Assembly (NCBI GenBank): GCA_002419465.1
Contig: DIGE01000005.1
Coordinates: 1 to 54,087, forward strand
DNA: 54,087 nucleotides
Direction: 5' to 3'
DNA from: Geobacter sp. UBA5730
GTDB lineage: Bacteria > Desulfobacterota > Desulfuromonadia > Geobacterales > Pseudopelobacteraceae
Part shown: positions 16,256 to 25,821 of the stretch, one piece after another
How positions within the stretch are numbered: the first letter of the stretch is position 1
Layout: each line of letters starts with the position of its first letter
Made by a program: the position numbers and the translations under genes
The notes under the pieces: generated by a model
What the model saw: the letters and a program-made list of their open reading frames with translations, nothing else
The model's database searches: none
What the model was told of the DNA's origin: nothing

Positions 16256-17275
16256 ATGATTATTGTGATGAAGGCTGGCGCAGCAAAGAAGGATCGTGAT
16301 GAGGTATTGAAGCGGATTAAGGAGCTGGGCTACAAGCCCCACGTGATCCATGGCACTACCCGGGATGTGATCGGGGCCATCGGCGACGAACGGGGCAAGC
16401 TGGTGCTGCAGTCGCTGGAGAGCATCCACGGTGTGGAAAACGTGGTGCCGATCCTGCAACCCTACAAGCTGGCTTCCAGCGAGGTGAAAAGGGAGGCGAG
16501 TCAGGTGAAGATCAGCGATACGGTGGTGATTGGCGGCAAGCAGGTGATTGTGATGGCCGGGCCCTGTTCGGTGGAGAGCGAGCAGCAGATTATGGAAAGC
16601 GCCCGCCAGGTCAAGGCGGGTGGCGCCCATGTACTGCGTGGCGGCGCCTTCAAGCCCCGCACCTCGCCCTATTCATTTCAGGGGATGGAGGAGGAAGGCT
16701 TGAAGCTGCTGGCCCAGGCCCGTGCCGAGACCGGTCTGCCGGTGGTGACCGAGGTGATCAACCCCGAGACCGTGGAACTGGTGGCCTCCTACGCTGATAT
16801 CCTGCAGATCGGCGCCCGCAACTCCCAGAACTTCGCCTTGCTGAAAAAGGTGGGCCAGTGTGGCAAGCCGGTACTGTTGAAGCGCGGCATGGCCATGACC
16901 ATTCAGGAGTTTCTGATGAGCGCCGAGTACATCATGAGCGAGGGGAATCAGGGGGTGATCCTGTGCGAACGGGGGATCCGAACCTTTGAGACCGCCACCC
17001 GCAACACCCTTGATCTTTCGGCCATACCGGTGCTGAAGAGCAAGACCCATCTGCCGGTAGTGATTGATCCCTCCCACGGCACCGGCAACTACCACTATGT
17101 TGCGCCGATGTGCTATGCCGCAGTGGCCGCCGGGGCCGATGGTCTGATCGTGGAGGTGCATCCCGATCCTGAGCACGCCTCCAGTGATGGTCCTCAATCG
17201 CTGAAGCCAAAGAAGTTTGATGCCATGATGGCCCGGCTGCGGCTGTTTGCCGAGGCAGCGGAGCGGACCCTGTAG
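16256..17275 (+). CDS. aroF: DAHP synthase with N-terminal ferredoxin-like regulatory domain
   Basis: 339 residues from the ATG after AAAGGAGA, close to the 338 residues of the Thermotoga type. Residues 1-~70 (MIIVMKAGAAKKD) form the ferredoxin-like domain that confers Tyr/Phe feedback in that group. The TIM barrel follows: MAGPCSVES, LRGGAFKPRTSPYSFQG, IGARNSQNF, LLKRGMAMT, CERGIRTFE and VIDPSHGTGNYHYV. It condenses phosphoenolpyruvate with erythrose 4-phosphate, the first step to aromatic amino acids. Transcription appears to be set by the Phe/Tyr/Trp leader attenuator just upstream, so the enzyme would have both transcriptional and allosteric control. Confidence 0.95.
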   Translation: MIIVMKAGAAKKDRDEVLKRIKELGYKPHVIHGTTRDVIGAIGDERGKLVLQSLESIHGVENVVPILQPYKLASSEVKREASQVKISDTVVIGGKQVIVMAGPCSVESEQQIMESARQVKAGGAHVLRGGAFKPRTSPYSFQGMEEEGLKLLAQARAETGLPVVTEVINPETVELVASYADILQIGARNSQNFALLKKVGQCGKPVLLKRGMAMTIQEFLMSAEYIMSEGNQGVILCERGIRTFETATRNTLDLSAIPVLKSKTHLPVVIDPSHGTGNYHYVAPMCYAAVAAGADGLIVEVHPDPEHASSDGPQSLKPKKFDAMMARLRLFAEAAERTL

Positions 17276-17281
17276 CAGGGG

Positions 17282-18520
17282 TTAACTATGGGCGTCCGGG
17301 AATTGGATGGCAATCTGGCGGAAGGTCTCGATCTCTCGTAGAAAGACCTCCATCAGCTCTGGATCGAAGACGCAGCCGCTGTCTTTTCGTAACTCTTCCA
17401 GCACAGCGGACTCATCCCAGGCCTCTTTGTAACAGCGGCGGTTGGAGAGGGCGTCATAGACATCGGCAATCGCCACAATCCGGCCAAAAAGGGGGATTTC
17501 TTCCCCCTTTTTGCCGCGGGCGCGGCCGTCCTCCTGCTCGTAGCCGGGCAGCGGTTTCAGGGTGGCCAGGCTGACATGTCCGGGATAGCCGTTGCCGTCC
17601 CAGTGCTCATGATGGTTCAAGGCGACTGAGGCAGCTGCCTCATCGAGCTCGGAGTACAGGTCGGGAAACAGCCGGGCGCCGAAGACCGTATGCAGTTTCA
17701 TGACGTCGTATTCATCCGGGGTGAAGCGGCCCGGCTTTTTCAGGATGGTGTCGGAGATGGCCACCTTGCCCACATCGTGCAGCATGGCCGCCATCCGCAG
17801 GATGTCTTTGGTGCGGTCCACCTCATCGCCCGGTATTCCCTTGCTGGCGGCCCAGCTTTCGTAGAGCGCCACCGAGTAGGCCGCTACCCGGTTGACGTGG
17901 GGGCCGGTTTCCTTGGGGTCCCGCAACTCCGCCATCCGGTTCATCCGCAGGATGATCTCACGGGTCATCTTGGCTCGCTCGATGGCGTTGGCGGCCGTGA
18001 CGGCAAAGTAATGAATACCGCTTTCATCATCACCCTGAAAGGCAACGGTTGGCCCGTCAGGCCCTTTGGCGTTGATCAGTTGCAAGACCCCTACCGTTTC
18101 ACCCCGCATGCTGGTAAGCGGGAAGACCAGTTGCGAGCAGGTGCGGTAGCTGGTCATGGCGTCAAAGGAGCGGTTGAAGGAGTAGGGGGCGTCCTCGTCC
18201 AGCAGGTAGACGTCCGGTATGTTCAGCATGCTGCCGGTGGCAGCCACATAGCCGGCAATGGAGCTGTTATCGACCGGAATGGTGATGTTGGTGTAAACCG
18301 ATTTGCGGTGTGATTCCAGCAGGGTGTGGACGGTATCGTTCTGGGAGTAGCGGGCATACAGCCAGCTGCCTTCCTTGACGTAGATGGTGCCGGCATCGCA
18401 GTTGGTAAAGGTGCGGGCTTCCGAGAGGATTTTTTCCAGCAGAAAGTCAATATCCTTGATCTGGGAGATCTCAAGGCCGAAGTTCAGCAGTTGTTTCAGT
18501 GTGTCGTTGTAGCTTTTCAT
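17282..18520 (-). CDS. GAF domain HD-GYP phosphodiesterase
   Basis: 412 residues. GAF domain about 20-185 (DAGTIYVKEG, GVLQLINAKG), then an HD-GYP domain about 195-405: HVNRVAAYS, MLHDVGKVAISD (HD), NHHEHWDGNGYPG (the GYP region) and FGRIVAIADVYDALSN. HD-GYP proteins hydrolyse cyclic di-GMP, and some cleave 3',3'-cGAMP. The metal-binding residues are intact, so activity is expected. It faces aroF convergently (6 bp apart) and is divergent from the gcv group. Confidence 0.88.
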   Translation of the reverse strand: MKSYNDTLKQLLNFGLEISQIKDIDFLLEKILSEARTFTNCDAGTIYVKEGSWLYARYSQNDTVHTLLESHRKSVYTNITIPVDNSSIAGYVAATGSMLNIPDVYLLDEDAPYSFNRSFDAMTSYRTCSQLVFPLTSMRGETVGVLQLINAKGPDGPTVAFQGDDESGIHYFAVTAANAIERAKMTREIILRMNRMAELRDPKETGPHVNRVAAYSVALYESWAASKGIPGDEVDRTKDILRMAAMLHDVGKVAISDTILKKPGRFTPDEYDVMKLHTVFGARLFPDLYSELDEAAASVALNHHEHWDGNGYPGHVSLATLKPLPGYEQEDGRARGKKGEEIPLFGRIVAIADVYDALSNRRCYKEAWDESAVLEELRKDSGCVFDPELMEVFLREIETFRQIAIQFPDAHS

Positions 18521-18665
18521 GGTCGCCTCCCGGCTCTTGCCGTATACGCAGTTATTGTAACCGAACCGCGCCGTTGTGCAACCGATTATCCGTGTACACT
18601 TTCCCGTTGCAGCACCTGGCCTGATGCATTAGGATGGAGCACCATTCCACCTTGAGGAGTACGTT

Positions 18666-19100
18666 ATGCTCCGCATCCTTTTTCTCTCCTGCTGCCTGGG
18701 TCTGCTGTGCTGTGCTGCGCCGGCCCTGGCCGATCCGCGTAATGACCCCCGTGAACAGGCCCTTTCCGATTCCCTCGACCTCTGGCGCGAGGGGCGCTAT
18801 GAGCAGTTGTATGGGACGCTTTCCCACAGAAGCGCCCTGACCAGGGAGCGGTTTGTCCAGGCCATGCAGGATACTGACCTGCGACCGGCCTGCTGCTTTA
18901 CCAAGCTGCGTGATTTCCGTCTGATTACTGAAAACCGGACCACCGCCAAGGTCTACGCGCGGATCGGCATGGAGGGCGTCCCTGGCACGGACGGAGCCAA
19001 GAGCCGCGAGTTTACCCTTGACCATGAGGAAGGGAGCTGGAAGATGCGGTTGAATGATCTGAAGGCGCTGGCCGGTATCAAATCTACGAAGAAAAACTAG
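18666..19100 (+). CDS. Periplasmic protein of unknown function preceding gcvT
   Basis: 144 residues with a clear signal peptide (LFLSCCLGLLCCAAPALA, cleavage after ALA) and a GAGGA ribosome site. The mature part is polar, without recognised motif; two adjacent Cys occur at RPACCFTK. It ends 21 bp before gcvT and may share its transcript. The fold could be NTF2-like, but that is a guess. Confidence 0.7.
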   Translation: MLRILFLSCCLGLLCCAAPALADPRNDPREQALSDSLDLWREGRYEQLYGTLSHRSALTRERFVQAMQDTDLRPACCFTKLRDFRLITENRTTAKVYARIGMEGVPGTDGAKSREFTLDHEEGSWKMRLNDLKALAGIKSTKKN

Positions 19101-19121
19101 CCGTCCGTCAAAGGAGCCGTT

Positions 19122-20222
19122 ATGGCAGAACCGTGTGATACCCTGTTGGTCTCCCCGCTCAATCAGCAGCATCGGGCTTTGGGGGCACTGATGGCTCCCT
19201 TTGGCGGCTGGGATATGCCGATCCAGTACGAGGGCATCATCGCCGAACACCGCTGGTGTCGTGAGCAGGCGGCCCTGTTCGATATCTGCCACATGGGCGA
19301 GTTTCTGTTCAAAGGGGATATCCGGGCCAGTGGTCTGGAGGATCTGTTTACCTTCTCGGTGGCTGCCATTCCGGTGGGCCGTTCCAAATACGGTTTTCTG
19401 CTGAACGAACAGGGCGGCATTATTGATGACCTGATCGTCTTCCGCTTTGCCGAGCAGGAGGCGATGATCGTGGTGAATGCCGCCACTGCTCCCCATGATT
19501 TCCAGGTGATCCGCAGTCGTTTGAGCGGGGGCGAGCTGGTCAACATTTCCGCCGCCACGGCCAAGCTGGACCTGCAGGGCCCTGAGTCCCGCGCAGTGCT
19601 GACCGCCATCTGCGGCGAACAGGCCGCCCGGTTGCCCTATTTCAGGTTCATCTCCCTCGATCTGCTGGGGGTGCCGACGATCGTCAGCCGCACCGGTTAC
19701 ACCGGTGAGCTGGGCTACGAGATCTTTCTGCCGACCGGCAAGGTGGTCGAACTCTGGGAGCGTCTGCTGTCCGACCAGCGGGTGAAACCGGCCGGGCTGG
19801 GGGCCCGTGACCTGCTGCGGCTGGAGGTTGGCTACTCGCTCTACGGCAGTGATATTGATGAGGAGACCACGCCGCTGGAGGCCGGTCTGGAAGGGTTTGT
19901 CAACTTCGGCAAGAGGTTTGTGGGTAAAGAAGCCTTGCTGCAACAACAGGCCGCAGGTGTAGCAAAGCGCAAGATCGCCTTTACGGTCAACTCCCGCCGC
20001 GCTCCCCGGCATGGGTACCAGATTCAGGCCGGGGGATGCACGATCGGCGAGGTGACCAGCGGTGTCTTTTCACCGATGCTGGGCTGCGGCATCGGCCTGG
20101 GGTATGTGGATTCCGCGTATGCCGCGTCGGGCACGGTGCTGACCGTCTGTCAGGATCGCGTCAGCCTGGCGGCCACGGTCTGCGGGTTGCCGTTTTATAC
20201 CGGAGGTTCGCTGCGCAGCTGA
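19122..20222 (+). CDS. gcvT: Glycine cleavage T-protein (aminomethyltransferase)
   Basis: 366 residues, normal length. Motifs: FGGWDMPIQYEGIIAEH near the start, RSKYGFLLNEQGGIIDDLI at about 88, SRTGYTGELGYEI at about 190 and GLGARDLLRLEVGYSLYG. It transfers the methylene group from the lipoyl arm of GcvH to tetrahydrofolate and releases ammonia. First core gene of gcvT-H-PA-PB. I found no glycine riboswitch upstream. Confidence 0.95.
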   Translation: MAEPCDTLLVSPLNQQHRALGALMAPFGGWDMPIQYEGIIAEHRWCREQAALFDICHMGEFLFKGDIRASGLEDLFTFSVAAIPVGRSKYGFLLNEQGGIIDDLIVFRFAEQEAMIVVNAATAPHDFQVIRSRLSGGELVNISAATAKLDLQGPESRAVLTAICGEQAARLPYFRFISLDLLGVPTIVSRTGYTGELGYEIFLPTGKVVELWERLLSDQRVKPAGLGARDLLRLEVGYSLYGSDIDEETTPLEAGLEGFVNFGKRFVGKEALLQQQAAGVAKRKIAFTVNSRRAPRHGYQIQAGGCTIGEVTSGVFSPMLGCGIGLGYVDSAYAASGTVLTVCQDRVSLAATVCGLPFYTGGSLRS

Positions 20223-20269
20223 GATTGATGCACGATTTGAATCTAGTACATACAAGGAGGAACGCAGCG

Positions 20270-20641
20270 ATGAGCATCTATTTCACCAAGGAACATGAGT
20301 GGGCCAAGGTCAGCGGCAACCTGGCGCTGGTGGGGATCAGCGAGCATGCCGCCCACGAGCTGGGGGACGTGACCTTTGTGGAACTGCCGCCAGTAGGCAA
20401 GCAGGTCAAGCAGGGCGAGGTGGTGGCGGCCATCGAATCGGTCAAGGCGGCCAGCGATATCTACGCCCCGCTGTCCGGGAAGGTGGTGCGCGTCAACAGT
20501 GTGCTGGACGAGGCCCCGGAGCAGGTTAACGAAAGCCCGGAACAGGCCGCCTGGATGCTGGAGATCGAGCTGGGCGATCCGGCCGAGACGGGTAGTCTGA
20601 TGAGCAAGGAACAGTACGACGCCTATCTGAAGACCCTGTAG
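20270..20641 (+). CDS. gcvH: Glycine cleavage H-protein
   Basis: 123 residues from the ATG after AAGGAGG; a longer in-frame opening upstream overlaps gcvT and is not needed. The lipoyl-attachment site is AIESVKAASDI with Lys about residue 59; KEHEWAKV at the N-terminus and ELPPVGKQV are also typical. It carries the aminomethyl group between the P, T and L proteins. A LipM-like and a LipA gene lie 5-6 kb downstream. Confidence 0.95.
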   Translation: MSIYFTKEHEWAKVSGNLALVGISEHAAHELGDVTFVELPPVGKQVKQGEVVAAIESVKAASDIYAPLSGKVVRVNSVLDEAPEQVNESPEQAAWMLEIELGDPAETGSLMSKEQYDAYLKTL

Positions 20642-20650
20642 GAGCGTTCC

Positions 20651-21994
20651 ATGACCAGCCACTACTGTCCCCATACCCCGCAGGAGATCCGGGAGATGCT
20701 GGACGCCATCGGCGTGGCCAGCATCGAGGAGCTGTTCGTCCCGATCCCCCCTGAACTGCTGGCTAAGACCTTCAACCTGCCCCCTGGCAGGTCGGAATTC
20801 GAGACCTATGCCCGGATGCAGGAGCTGGCAGCTGATAACTGCAGCCAGCTGTCCCTGTTCATCGGCGGTGGTTTCTACGACCACCTGATTCCGGCCGCGG
20901 TGGACCACCTGGCCGGCCGGGCCGAGTTCTACACCGCCTATACCCCCTACCAGCCGGAGTGTTCGCAAGGCACCCTGCAGGCCCTGTTCGAGTACCAGAC
21001 CGCCATCTGCCGCCTGACCGGTCTGGAGGTCAGCAACGCCTCGCTGTACGACGGCGCCACCGCCCTGGCGGAAGGGGCCTTGATGGCGTTGCGTGCCACC
21101 AACCGCAGCAAGCTGTTGGTTGATGGCTGCATATCACCCATCGCCCGGCAGGTGCTGGCCACCTACCTCTCCAACCTGGAGGTGGAGATCGTCGCTCTGC
21201 CGCCGCTGGATGGGCTGCTGAACCGGCAGGAGCTGGCTGCGCAGCTGGATGGCGACACCGCCGCCCTGCTGGTGCAGTACCCCAACGTTTTCGGCTGTGT
21301 GGAGGATTTCAGCCCTGTGGCCGAGCAGGTCCATGCCGCGGGTGGCCTGCTGGTGACGGCGGTCTACCCGGTGGCCTTGGGGATGCTCACGTCGCCGGCC
21401 GAGATCGGTGCCGACATCGCGGTGGGGGATGGCCAGTCGCTGGGCAATCCGCTCTCCTTCGGCGGTCCGTCATTTGGTTTCATAGCGGCAAAAAAGGCCT
21501 GCATCCGCAATATGCCGGGCCGGATCGTGGGCGAGACCGTTGACAAAAACGGCCAGCGCGGCTTCGTGCTGACCCTGCAGGCCCGTGAGCAGCACATCAA
21601 GCGCCACAAGGCCACCTCCAACATCTGTAGCAACCAGTCGTTGTGCGCCCTGCGAGGGCTGATCTTTCTGTCGGCGCTGGGGAAGGGGGGGCTGGCGGAG
21701 CTGGCGCAGCTCAATCGCGACAAGGCCGAATACGCCAAGTCATGCCTTGCCCGCATCCCTGGTGTGACCGTGTTGCAGAGCGCCCCCACCTTCAACGAAT
21801 TCACGGTCAGCCTGCCGAAAGCGGCCGATCAGGTTGTAGGGGCGCTGTTGGCCAAGGGGATCGTGGCCGGTTTGCCGTTGGGTCAGTACTTTGAGGGCTC
21901 GCAGAACCTGATGGTGGTGACCGTGACCGAGAAGCGCAGCAGAAAAGAGATCGATCTGCTGGTGAAGGAGCTGGAGGTGGCGCTATGCAACTGA
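20651..21994 (+). CDS. gcvPA: Glycine dehydrogenase P-protein, subunit 1
   Basis: 447 residues. The two-subunit P-protein N-half: MTSHYCPHTPQEIREML, GGGFYDHLIPAAVDHL, TAYTPYQPECSQGTLQALFE and SNASLYDGATALAEG. It decarboxylates glycine together with subunit 2. Its end overlaps gcvPB by 10 bp, consistent with equal expression. Confidence 0.95.
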   Translation: MTSHYCPHTPQEIREMLDAIGVASIEELFVPIPPELLAKTFNLPPGRSEFETYARMQELAADNCSQLSLFIGGGFYDHLIPAAVDHLAGRAEFYTAYTPYQPECSQGTLQALFEYQTAICRLTGLEVSNASLYDGATALAEGALMALRATNRSKLLVDGCISPIARQVLATYLSNLEVEIVALPPLDGLLNRQELAAQLDGDTAALLVQYPNVFGCVEDFSPVAEQVHAAGGLLVTAVYPVALGMLTSPAEIGADIAVGDGQSLGNPLSFGGPSFGFIAAKKACIRNMPGRIVGETVDKNGQRGFVLTLQAREQHIKRHKATSNICSNQSLCALRGLIFLSALGKGGLAELAQLNRDKAEYAKSCLARIPGVTVLQSAPTFNEFTVSLPKAADQVVGALLAKGIVAGLPLGQYFEGSQNLMVVTVTEKRSRKEIDLLVKELEVALCN

Positions 21995-23430
21995 TCTTTG
22001 AGCAATCGGTCCCTGGACGCAAAGGGGTGATGCTGCCGGCCTCCGACGTGCCACGGGCCGCTGCCCTGCCGGAAGGTCTGCGCCGGGCTGAGCCGGCCGC
22101 CCTGCCGGAACTGTCCGAACTGGACCTGGTGCGGCACTTCACCAACCTGTCCCGCCGTAACTTTTCGGTGGATACCCATTTCTACCCCTTGGGCTCCTGC
22201 ACCATGAAGTACAACGCCAAGGTGCTGGAGAACGCTGCTGGGCTGTTTAGCCCGCTGCACCCGTTGACCGCCCTGCTGCCGGGCGGCAGCGACCTCTGCC
22301 AGGGGGCGCTGGGCATGTTGTACGACCTGGGGCAGATGCTGGCCGATGTGACCGGCATGGATGAGGTGACCACCCAGCCGTTGGCCGGCGCCCACGGCGA
22401 GATGACCGGCATGCTGCTGATCGCCGCCTACCACAAGGCCAAGGGGAATAAGAAGAAGTACGTGGTGGTGCCCGACTCCTCCCACGGCACCAACCCGGCC
22501 TCGGCCGCCATGGTGGGCTACGAGATCATCACCATCCCCACTGCCCTCTACGGCGATATGGATCTGGAACTGTTCAGGCAGGCCATGAACAACGAGGTGG
22601 CGGCGGTGATGATGACCTGCCCCAACACCCTGGGGCTGTTCAACCCCCACATCAAGGAGATCGCCGATATCGCCCACAGCCATGACGCCTTGATGTATTA
22701 CGACGGCGCCAACCTGAACGCCATCATGGGCAAGGTGCGGCCCGGTGATGTGGGTTTTGATGTGATTCACGTCAACCTGCACAAGACCTTCGGCACCCCC
22801 CACGGTGGTGGCGGTCCCGGTTCCGGCCCGGTGGGGGTCAAGAAGGCGCTGGTGCCGTTCCTGCCGATGCCGCGCATCGTGCATGACGATGATTCAGGGC
22901 AGTTGCGGGTGCAGACCGACAGCCCGCAAACCATCGGCCGCACCGCCAACTTCTTCGGCAACTTCGGGGTGATGGTCAAGGCCTATGCCTACATGATCAT
23001 GCTGGGCCGCGAAGGGCTGATTGAGGTGTCTGAGCAGGCAGTGCTGAACGCCAACTACATCAAGGAAAGGCTGAAAGACTACTTCGAGTTGCCCTATCAG
23101 CAGACCTGCATGCATGAGGTGGTCTTCTCGGCCTCTCGGCAGCTGGAGCATGGCGTGCACGCCATCGACATCGCCAAATTCCTGATCGACAAGGGCTACC
23201 ATCCGCCCACGGTCTACTTTCCGCTGATCGTCAAAGAGGCGATCATGATCGAGCCCACCGAGACCGAGAGCAAGCAGACCCTGGATGCCTTTATCGAGGT
23301 GATGATCGAGGCGGCCAAGCTGGCCGAGAGCGATCCAACGGCCTTTGCTGCCATGCCGGTCAGCATGCCGGTCACCCGGCTGGACGAGACCAAGGCGGCC
23401 CGGGAGCAGAACGTCTGCTGCGTGGGGTAG
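21985..23430 (+). CDS. gcvPB: Glycine dehydrogenase P-protein, subunit 2
   Basis: 481 residues. The PLP-binding Lys is in HVNLHKTFGTPHGGGGPGSG (about residue 268). Other family segments: FYPLGSCTMKYN, QPLAGAHGEMTGML and DSSHGTNPASA. It forms the alpha2beta2 P-protein with GcvPA. An intrinsic terminator follows, closing the operon. Confidence 0.95.
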   Translation: MQLIFEQSVPGRKGVMLPASDVPRAAALPEGLRRAEPAALPELSELDLVRHFTNLSRRNFSVDTHFYPLGSCTMKYNAKVLENAAGLFSPLHPLTALLPGGSDLCQGALGMLYDLGQMLADVTGMDEVTTQPLAGAHGEMTGMLLIAAYHKAKGNKKKYVVVPDSSHGTNPASAAMVGYEIITIPTALYGDMDLELFRQAMNNEVAAVMMTCPNTLGLFNPHIKEIADIAHSHDALMYYDGANLNAIMGKVRPGDVGFDVIHVNLHKTFGTPHGGGGPGSGPVGVKKALVPFLPMPRIVHDDDSGQLRVQTDSPQTIGRTANFFGNFGVMVKAYAYMIMLGREGLIEVSEQAVLNANYIKERLKDYFELPYQQTCMHEVVFSASRQLEHGVHAIDIAKFLIDKGYHPPTVYFPLIVKEAIMIEPTETESKQTLDAFIEVMIEAAKLAESDPTAFAAMPVSMPVTRLDETKAAREQNVCCVG

Positions 23431-23453
23431 TACGGTTTGTGGTGCCGCAACTG

Positions 23454-23487
23454 AAAAGCCGACCGGGGGGTCCCGGCCGGCTTTTTT
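23454..23487 (+). terminator. gcv operon terminator
   Basis: AAAAGCCG-A-CCGGG pairs with CCCGG-C-CGGCTTTT around a short loop, followed by a T-run; 24 bp after the gcvPB stop. Confidence 0.9.
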
Positions 23488-23537
23488 AGTAATGGGGCGG
23501 TGGTTTTCAAAAGAGCGCTTGCTAATCACAGGATCGA

Positions 23538-23560
23538 AATATATATTAAAAATATATATT
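23538..23560 (+). promoter_or_regulatory. Paired AT palindromes before vapBC
   Basis: AATATATATT occurs at 23538-23547 and 23551-23560, each self-complementary, separated by AAA. Position just before the GGGAGGT ribosome site of vapB suits an autoregulatory VapBC operator and the promoter -10 region. Confidence 0.55.
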
Positions 23561-23578
23561 TTCATGGGAGGTGAAATC

Positions 23579-23806
23579 ATGAAAACGGCAAAACTATTTC
23601 AAAACGGGCAAAGCCAGGCGGTCAGGCTACCCAAAGAGTTTCGTTTTGATGACAGCGAGGTCTTCATAAAAAAGACCGGCAATGTTGTTCAGTTGATTCC
23701 TCGGAGCGAATCATGGGATTGCCTGTTTAAAAGTCTTAAAAAGTTTTCCAGCGATTTCATGGTTGATCGCGTACAGCCAGAGCTTGATACGCGTGAGAGT
23801 TTCTGA
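23579..23806 (+). CDS. vapB: VapB-type AbrB-fold antitoxin
   Basis: 75 residues from the ATG preceded by GGGAGGTG. The N-terminal swapped-hairpin fold is typical: KTAKLFQNGQSQAVRLPKEF and EVFIKKTGNVVQLIPR. The C-terminal tail would bind the toxin. TGATG overlap (1 bp) with vapC. It should repress its own promoter through the AT palindromes upstream. Confidence 0.92.
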   Translation: MKTAKLFQNGQSQAVRLPKEFRFDDSEVFIKKTGNVVQLIPRSESWDCLFKSLKKFSSDFMVDRVQPELDTRESF

Positions 23807-24207
23807 TGAAGCTGATGCTTGACACCAATATCTGCATTTACCTGATCAAACAGCAACCAGCTGCTGTGCTCAGGCGTTTTCTTGACTATCAAGTCGGCGA
23901 TATCGGCATTTCTGCCATTACGCTTTCAGAGCTGCGCTACGGAGTGGCCAAGAGCGCACAGCACGCAAAAAATGCCAAGGCTCTTGATGAGTTTATTACG
24001 CCTCTGGAAGTGGTTGTGTTCGATGAACAGGCAGCCTGTGCCTATGGTGATATTCGGGCTGCCCTTGAAAAAGCCGGTACGCCAATCGGCGCCATGGATA
24101 TGCTGATTGCCGCCCATGCCGTTTCGTTAGGGCTGCCCCTGGTTACCAACAACGCACGAGGATTCGCACGTATTCCCGCCCTTCAGGTTGTCAATTGGCT
24201 TGATTGA
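23806..24207 (+). CDS. vapC: VapC PIN-domain ribonuclease toxin
   Basis: 133 residues. PIN-domain acidic residues are in place: MLDTNICIYLI, ITLSELRYG, GAMDMLIAAHA and TNNARGFARIP. VapC toxins cut tRNA or rRNA loops in a Mg-dependent way. The gene starts on the last base of the vapB stop. The pair sits between the gcv operon and its lipoylation genes. Confidence 0.95.
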   Translation: MKLMLDTNICIYLIKQQPAAVLRRFLDYQVGDIGISAITLSELRYGVAKSAQHAKNAKALDEFITPLEVVVFDEQAACAYGDIRAALEKAGTPIGAMDMLIAAHAVSLGLPLVTNNARGFARIPALQVVNWLD

Positions 24208-24242
24208 TTGTCCCCTTGGTTTGTCCAACAAGTCGATTCCGA

Positions 24243-25652
24243 TCAAACCTCAAAGGACTGCCGGGCATCGGGAATCACCACCTGCTTGAGTCCCAACTCA
24301 CTCCGCAGGGCCTCGGCCAGGCTGTTGGAGGCCTCGTCTTCACCATGGACGATAAAGGTGCGTTGCGGTTTTTTCTCCATCACCCGCACAAAGTCAAGCA
24401 GCCCCTTTTTATCGGCATGGCCGGAGAAGCCGGGCAGTACCTCTACCTGGGCCTCTACCTGAAACTCCTCCCCGAAGATACGCACCCGCTTCTCCTGTTC
24501 CACCAACCGGCGCCCCAGGGTGTTGGGCGCCTGCCAGCTGGTGAAGAGGATGGTGTTGCGCGGGTCAGCAATCCGGTTGCGCAGGTGATGCAGTATCCGG
24601 CCTCCCTCCAGCATGCCGCCGGAGCTGATGATGATGGCCGGGGTCTTCAGGTGATTGAGCGCCTTTGATTGCTCCACCGACTGGGTGTACTGCAGACGGC
24701 CGAAACCGAACGGGTTGTTGTCGTCGTCGGTCAGCAGAAACTCGCGGATCTCGTCATCGTAGACCTCGGGGTGCAGCCGGAAGACCTCGGTGGTGCGGGT
24801 GGCCAGCGGGCTGTCGATGAAGACCGGCAGGTCGGGGATGGCGCCGGCACTGTGCAGCCTGTGCAGGGCATACACCAGCTGCTGGGTGCGGCCCACGGCA
24901 AAGGCTGGAATCAGGAGTGAGCCGCCACGGCTGACGGTCTGGTTGACGATCCGCTCCAGCTCTTTTTCGGATGCTGAACCGTCGGGGTGCAGCCGGTCGC
25001 CGTAGGTGCTCTCCATGATCAGGATGTCGGTCCCGTCGCTGATCGGTTGCGGGTCGCGAATGATCGGGATGTCCGGCCGGCCGATATCGCCGCTGAACAC
25101 CAGGCGGCGTTGCTGGCCAGTACCCTTTTCATCGATATCGAGAATGACATGGGCGCTGCCCAGCATATGGCCGGCATCCAGCAGGGTGAGGGTAATGCCG
25201 GGAAGGATCTGGCGGGGCCGGTTATAGCTGACGCCCACAAACTGGTCCATGGCCCTGGCCGCATCGGCCTTGGTGTAGAGCGGCTCGAACGGTCGCTGGC
25301 CCTGCTTCTGGCGGCGGCGGTTGACATATTCCACATCCTTTTCCTGGATCGAGGCGCTGTCCTGCAGCATCACCGCGCACAGGTCGCGGGTGGCCGAGGT
25401 GCAGAAGATATCGCCCTTGAAGCCGTTTTTGACCAGACAGGGGATGCGGCCCGAGTGATCGATGTGGGCGTGGGACAGGATCAGACAGTCGATCTGCGCG
25501 CCCCGGCAGTCATCGCTGCGGTTCTTTTCAAAGGACTCTTTGCGTTTGCCCTGAATCAGGCCGCAGTCCAGCATGATGGTCTTGCCGTTGACCTCGAGCA
25601 GGTGCTGCGAGCCGGTGACGGTACGGGCTGCGCCATTGAAGGTAAGTTTCAT
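24243..25652 (-). CDS. Metallo-beta-lactamase/beta-CASP ribonuclease
   Basis: 469 residues from ATG with AGGTGG 5 bases upstream; a GTG three codons earlier is the alternative. Metal motifs: LSHAHIDHSG (HxHxDH) near residue 55, GHMLGSAHV, VFSGDIGRP, then beta-CASP segments (FIDSPLATRTTEVF, ISSGGMLEGGRI, FTSWQAPNTLGRRL, GFSGHADKKGL, FIVHGEDEAS). It belongs to the CPSF73-like bacterial group (similar to TTHA0252) that cuts RNA. No KH domain is present. It is divergent from lipM. Confidence 0.92.
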   Translation of the reverse strand: MKLTFNGAARTVTGSQHLLEVNGKTIMLDCGLIQGKRKESFEKNRSDDCRGAQIDCLILSHAHIDHSGRIPCLVKNGFKGDIFCTSATRDLCAVMLQDSASIQEKDVEYVNRRRQKQGQRPFEPLYTKADAARAMDQFVGVSYNRPRQILPGITLTLLDAGHMLGSAHVILDIDEKGTGQQRRLVFSGDIGRPDIPIIRDPQPISDGTDILIMESTYGDRLHPDGSASEKELERIVNQTVSRGGSLLIPAFAVGRTQQLVYALHRLHSAGAIPDLPVFIDSPLATRTTEVFRLHPEVYDDEIREFLLTDDDNNPFGFGRLQYTQSVEQSKALNHLKTPAIIISSGGMLEGGRILHHLRNRIADPRNTILFTSWQAPNTLGRRLVEQEKRVRIFGEEFQVEAQVEVLPGFSGHADKKGLLDFVRVMEKKPQRTFIVHGEDEASNSLAEALRSELGLKQVVIPDARQSFEV

Positions 25653-25821
25653 CGGCTCCACCTTTCATCAAGCGTGTGTCGGCTTGTTATACCATGCTCT
25701 GCCCGTTGGTAAACCATCAGTTTTCACGGTTGCATGGTCCAGCGTTCCTTCCGCCTGCAGGCTGTGCTATCATCAGGGCGTTGTTGCGGGCAGCACGTTC
25801 GGCGGGGGTTGGACAGGACTG

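Noticed and set aside
18521..19121. Glycine riboswitch before gcvT
   Set aside because: Looked for the paired GGAGAG/ACCGA-type aptamers; none found in the leader or the gap before gcvT.
18552..20012. 486-residue minus-strand ORF
   Set aside because: Antisense to gcvT and its upstream gene; no motif and codon pattern typical of a shadow frame.
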